Origin: Segetibacter aerophilus
GTDB lineage: Bacteria; Bacteroidota; Bacteroidia; Chitinophagales; Chitinophagaceae
DNA: 64,000 nt
Reading direction: 5' to 3'
Assembly: GCF_007991655.1 (NCBI RefSeq)
Contig: NZ_BJYT01000018.1
Location: 24,069 to 88,068, forward strand
Part shown: one piece after another, positions 63,301 to 64,000 of the stretch
How the letters are laid out: each line of letters opens with the position of its first letter
Position numbering within the stretch: the stretch's first letter is position 1
Program-made: the position numbers and the translations under genes
The notes under the pieces: model-generated
Seen by the model: only the letters and a program-made list of their open reading frames with translations
Database searches by the model: none
Told to the model about the DNA's origin: nothing

Positions 63301-64000
63301 TCACTTATAGTCTCGACGCGGCCAGTGCTGCAGGTGGCAACTCTATTAATGTCACCACAGGAGAGGTGACATTTGCAGCCAACTGGATTGGTTCAACAAC
63401 CATCACTGCGACTGCAACAGGTTGCAATGGTCCTAAAACTTCGACGCATACTGTTACTACTAACGGACCTGTTGCTGCGCCGGTATTTGTATCAGGAGCA
63501 ACTTCAACCATTTGCCAGGGAACGGGGACTGTCACTTACACTTCATCAGCAAATTATGCAAGTGGTATTACTTACACATTGGATGCTGCAAGTCTTGCAG
63601 CAGGTAACACCATTGTAGCTACTACAGGTGCAGTAACCTATGTTGCATCATGGACAGGCTCTTCAGTTATCACTGCAACAGCTACAGGTTGTAACGGACC
63701 TTCAACAGCCAGTCATACAGTTACGATCACACCAACAGTTGGTGTGCCTGTGTTTGATATTGCCGCTACATCAGTAAGATGCCAGGGAGCAGGAGTAGTC
63801 AATTACAATGCAACAGCGACGAACACTACAGGTATCACTTATACATTAGATGCGGCCAGCAGAACAGCAGGCAACAGTATTAATGCTGCTACAGGAGATG
63901 TAACTTATGTAGCAGGCTGGAGCGGAACCTCAACCATCACTGCAAGTGCTGCAGGATGTAACGGACCAAAGACAGCGACACACACAGTAACGATTACACC
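60396..64000 (+). CDS. Giant secreted tandem-repeat (PKD-like) surface protein, 3' truncated by window
   Basis: An uninterrupted frame from the ATG at 60396 runs off the right edge (at least 1201 codons), so the true stop is not visible. A signal segment (about residues 37-55, ending VSSQ) follows a basic 35-residue lead. Residues 56-315 form a beta-rich N-terminal region, then ten repeats of 89 residues begin at 61341. Each repeat has PVF, an R-C near residue 11, [10 protein letters not shown], and a second Cys in the GCNGP/ATHTV ending. The family resembles large Bacteroidota adhesins and gliding-related surface proteins exported by T9SS; the sorting domain would lie beyond the window. Confidence 0.9.
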   Translation, partial: MPTKSNPFKRLFTALQSGNGISYSRKKAFKKVSSLTAVSLFIIFSLFSTTKVSSQQLGNYPFTGLLLATCPNTNNGVSGQAANATLSNYTTAGTVCVASTTSFVTSQLNTTLSVNTAQYNQFSVTANAGYLLRLTSLSFSHQTSDNPSGGASSQWVLRSSIDNYTSNISSGATVKDAITTSTINFTGTNFTNIGTVTFRLYVTNIDKSSTTWMNDNVTANGLVVKIPNNPANPTSNSPQCVTPGVTLTRSGSPTETNVGWYWQSTATGNSTAKPEATCTVNTSGTYYIRALDTVYGIWSSGAGSLAVTITPNVSTPVFALGSTSQRCQKAENVPYTATASNASSITYSLDATSLAAGNKINAATGVVDYDGNWFGTSVITATVVGCGGPLSASHTVTIAGKITDPVYVTGSIIERCQGSETIIYSANSPNSTSMSYSIEASGISGGNSVDASTGAVTFAPGWTGSFKLKATATGCEGPRSKDLDIRTLPAVTTPVFKLGPSVIRCQAAQRTQYAATATNETSIVYSLDATSLAAGNIVNSGNGDVTFTANWIGISTVTATAYGNCNSGVFATETIETYGAVQTPVFNLGTSSTRCLGANTISYVATATYANGITYSLDANSTAAGCTINAATGSVTFPAGFNGPSTITATASGCSSSSSSTHIVTIMPPVGAPVFDIAATSVRCQGAGVVNYNATATNTTGITYSLDAASRTAGNSINAATGDVTYVAGWSGTSIITASAAGCNGPKTATHTVTITTTVVTPVFAMGATSTRCEAGSTVTYTSTATNNTGITYSLDAASTAAGNTIDAATGTVTWDAGWFGTSTITATATGCNGPSAANHTVTTNAPVTVPVFAKGANSVICQAPGAVTYTASASNTTGITYSLDGASITGGNSINATTGVVTFSAGWSGTSTITARAAGCSGPQTATHTVTITPTVGSPVFSAGATSARCVGAETILYSASATNNTGITYSLDAASAAGGNSINVTTGEVTFAANWIGSTTITATATGCNGPKTSTHTVTTNGPVAAPVFVSGATSTICQGTGTVTYTSSANYASGITYTLDAASLAAGNTIVATTGAVTYVASWTGSSVITATATGCNGPSTASHTVTITPTVGVPVFDIAATSVRCQGAGVVNYNATATNTTGITYTLDAASRTAGNSINAATGDVTYVAGWSGTSTITASAAGCNGPKTATHTVTIT
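61341..64000 (+). repeat. Tandem array of ten 267-base coding repeats
   Basis: Units start at the PVF codons at 61341, 61608, 61875, 62145, 62412, 62679, 62946, 63213, 63480 and 63747. Spacing is 267 bases (89 codons) throughout, except 270 for the third, and the last unit is cut by the window. Early units are diverged, later ones much more alike. Unit 5 (62412) and unit 10 (63747) are nearly identical, including a perfect run of about 68 bases. Confidence 0.92.

Noticed and set aside
1..64000. tRNA, rRNA or insertion-sequence genes
   Set aside because: No cloverleaf-like segments, rRNA signatures or transposase frames were seen on either strand.

Overview
The window is a chromosomal segment of a member of the Bacteroidota, most likely family Chitinophagaceae. 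This is inferred from a type IX secretion system (T9SS) C-terminal sorting domain, PKD-like tandem repeats of the kind found in large Bacteroidota surface proteins, start codons without Shine-Dalgarno sequences, TANNTTTG-type -7 promoter elements, and gene families such as the IRK channel, ORF6N, DUF5995, DUF2141 and T9SS-linked beta-helix proteins. I saw no rRNA, tRNA, insertion sequence, CRISPR array or replication origin.

Layout. (1) 1-11.7 kb is an AT-rich extracellular or capsular polysaccharide locus: a bi-domain oxidoreductase cut by the left edge, an alpha/alpha-toroid protein, an MBOAT O-acyltransferase with an SGNH-like partner, a DUF354 glycosyltransferase-like protein, UDP-GlcNAc 2-epimerase, a convergent T9SS-secreted beta-helix protein, and a TviB/WbpO-type nucleotide-sugar dehydrogenase. 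Together they suggest an acylated, uronate-containing polymer and a secreted protein that may act on it. (2) 12-15 kb holds three small secreted or outer-membrane genes separated by two terminators with the same core. (3) 15-17.7 kb is a 0.9 kb structured non-coding region followed by an alpha-L-arabinofuranosidase-like lipoprotein. (4) 17.8-25.8 kb is all on the minus strand: DUF5995, MgtC, a periplasmic PaoABC-like molybdenum hydroxylase operon with a small secreted protein at its end, a hemerythrin protein and a CarboxypepD_reg-like protein. (5) 26.2-42.5 kb is mostly housekeeping: Mrp, a frameshifted ORF6N gene, PaiB, a glycerophosphodiesterase, PyrF, kynureninase, a Nudix protein, glutaryl-CoA dehydrogenase, shikimate kinase, DUF423, a GT-C-like membrane protein, PPK2, a Kir channel, GH5, MsrA, an ankyrin protein and an asparaginase-family hydrolase. 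(6) 42.7-55.6 kb encodes 2-oxoglutarate dehydrogenase E2, NDH-2, small hypotheticals, a sugar or glycan oxidoreductase/acyltransferase/esterase group, and a CrtZ hydroxylase with a GT1 glycosyltransferase. (7) 55.8-58.5 kb is a GH16-GH13 pair. (8) 58.6-64 kb has a two-TM unknown, an FKBP lipoprotein and the start of a giant tandem-repeat surface protein that runs off the right edge.

Two signals stand out beyond the gene list. The first is a dispersed intergenic element with core GTTGCGTCGCACTCTTGTAC (or the variant GTTGTGTCACTCACTTGTAC), present ten times between 15.5 and 58.6 kb. Its two variants differ by a compensatory change that keeps a small dyad, and it carries loosely conserved side boxes. 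The second is an uninterrupted reading frame from 60396 to the window end, with ten 89-codon repeats in register, of which the fifth and tenth are nearly identical at the DNA level.
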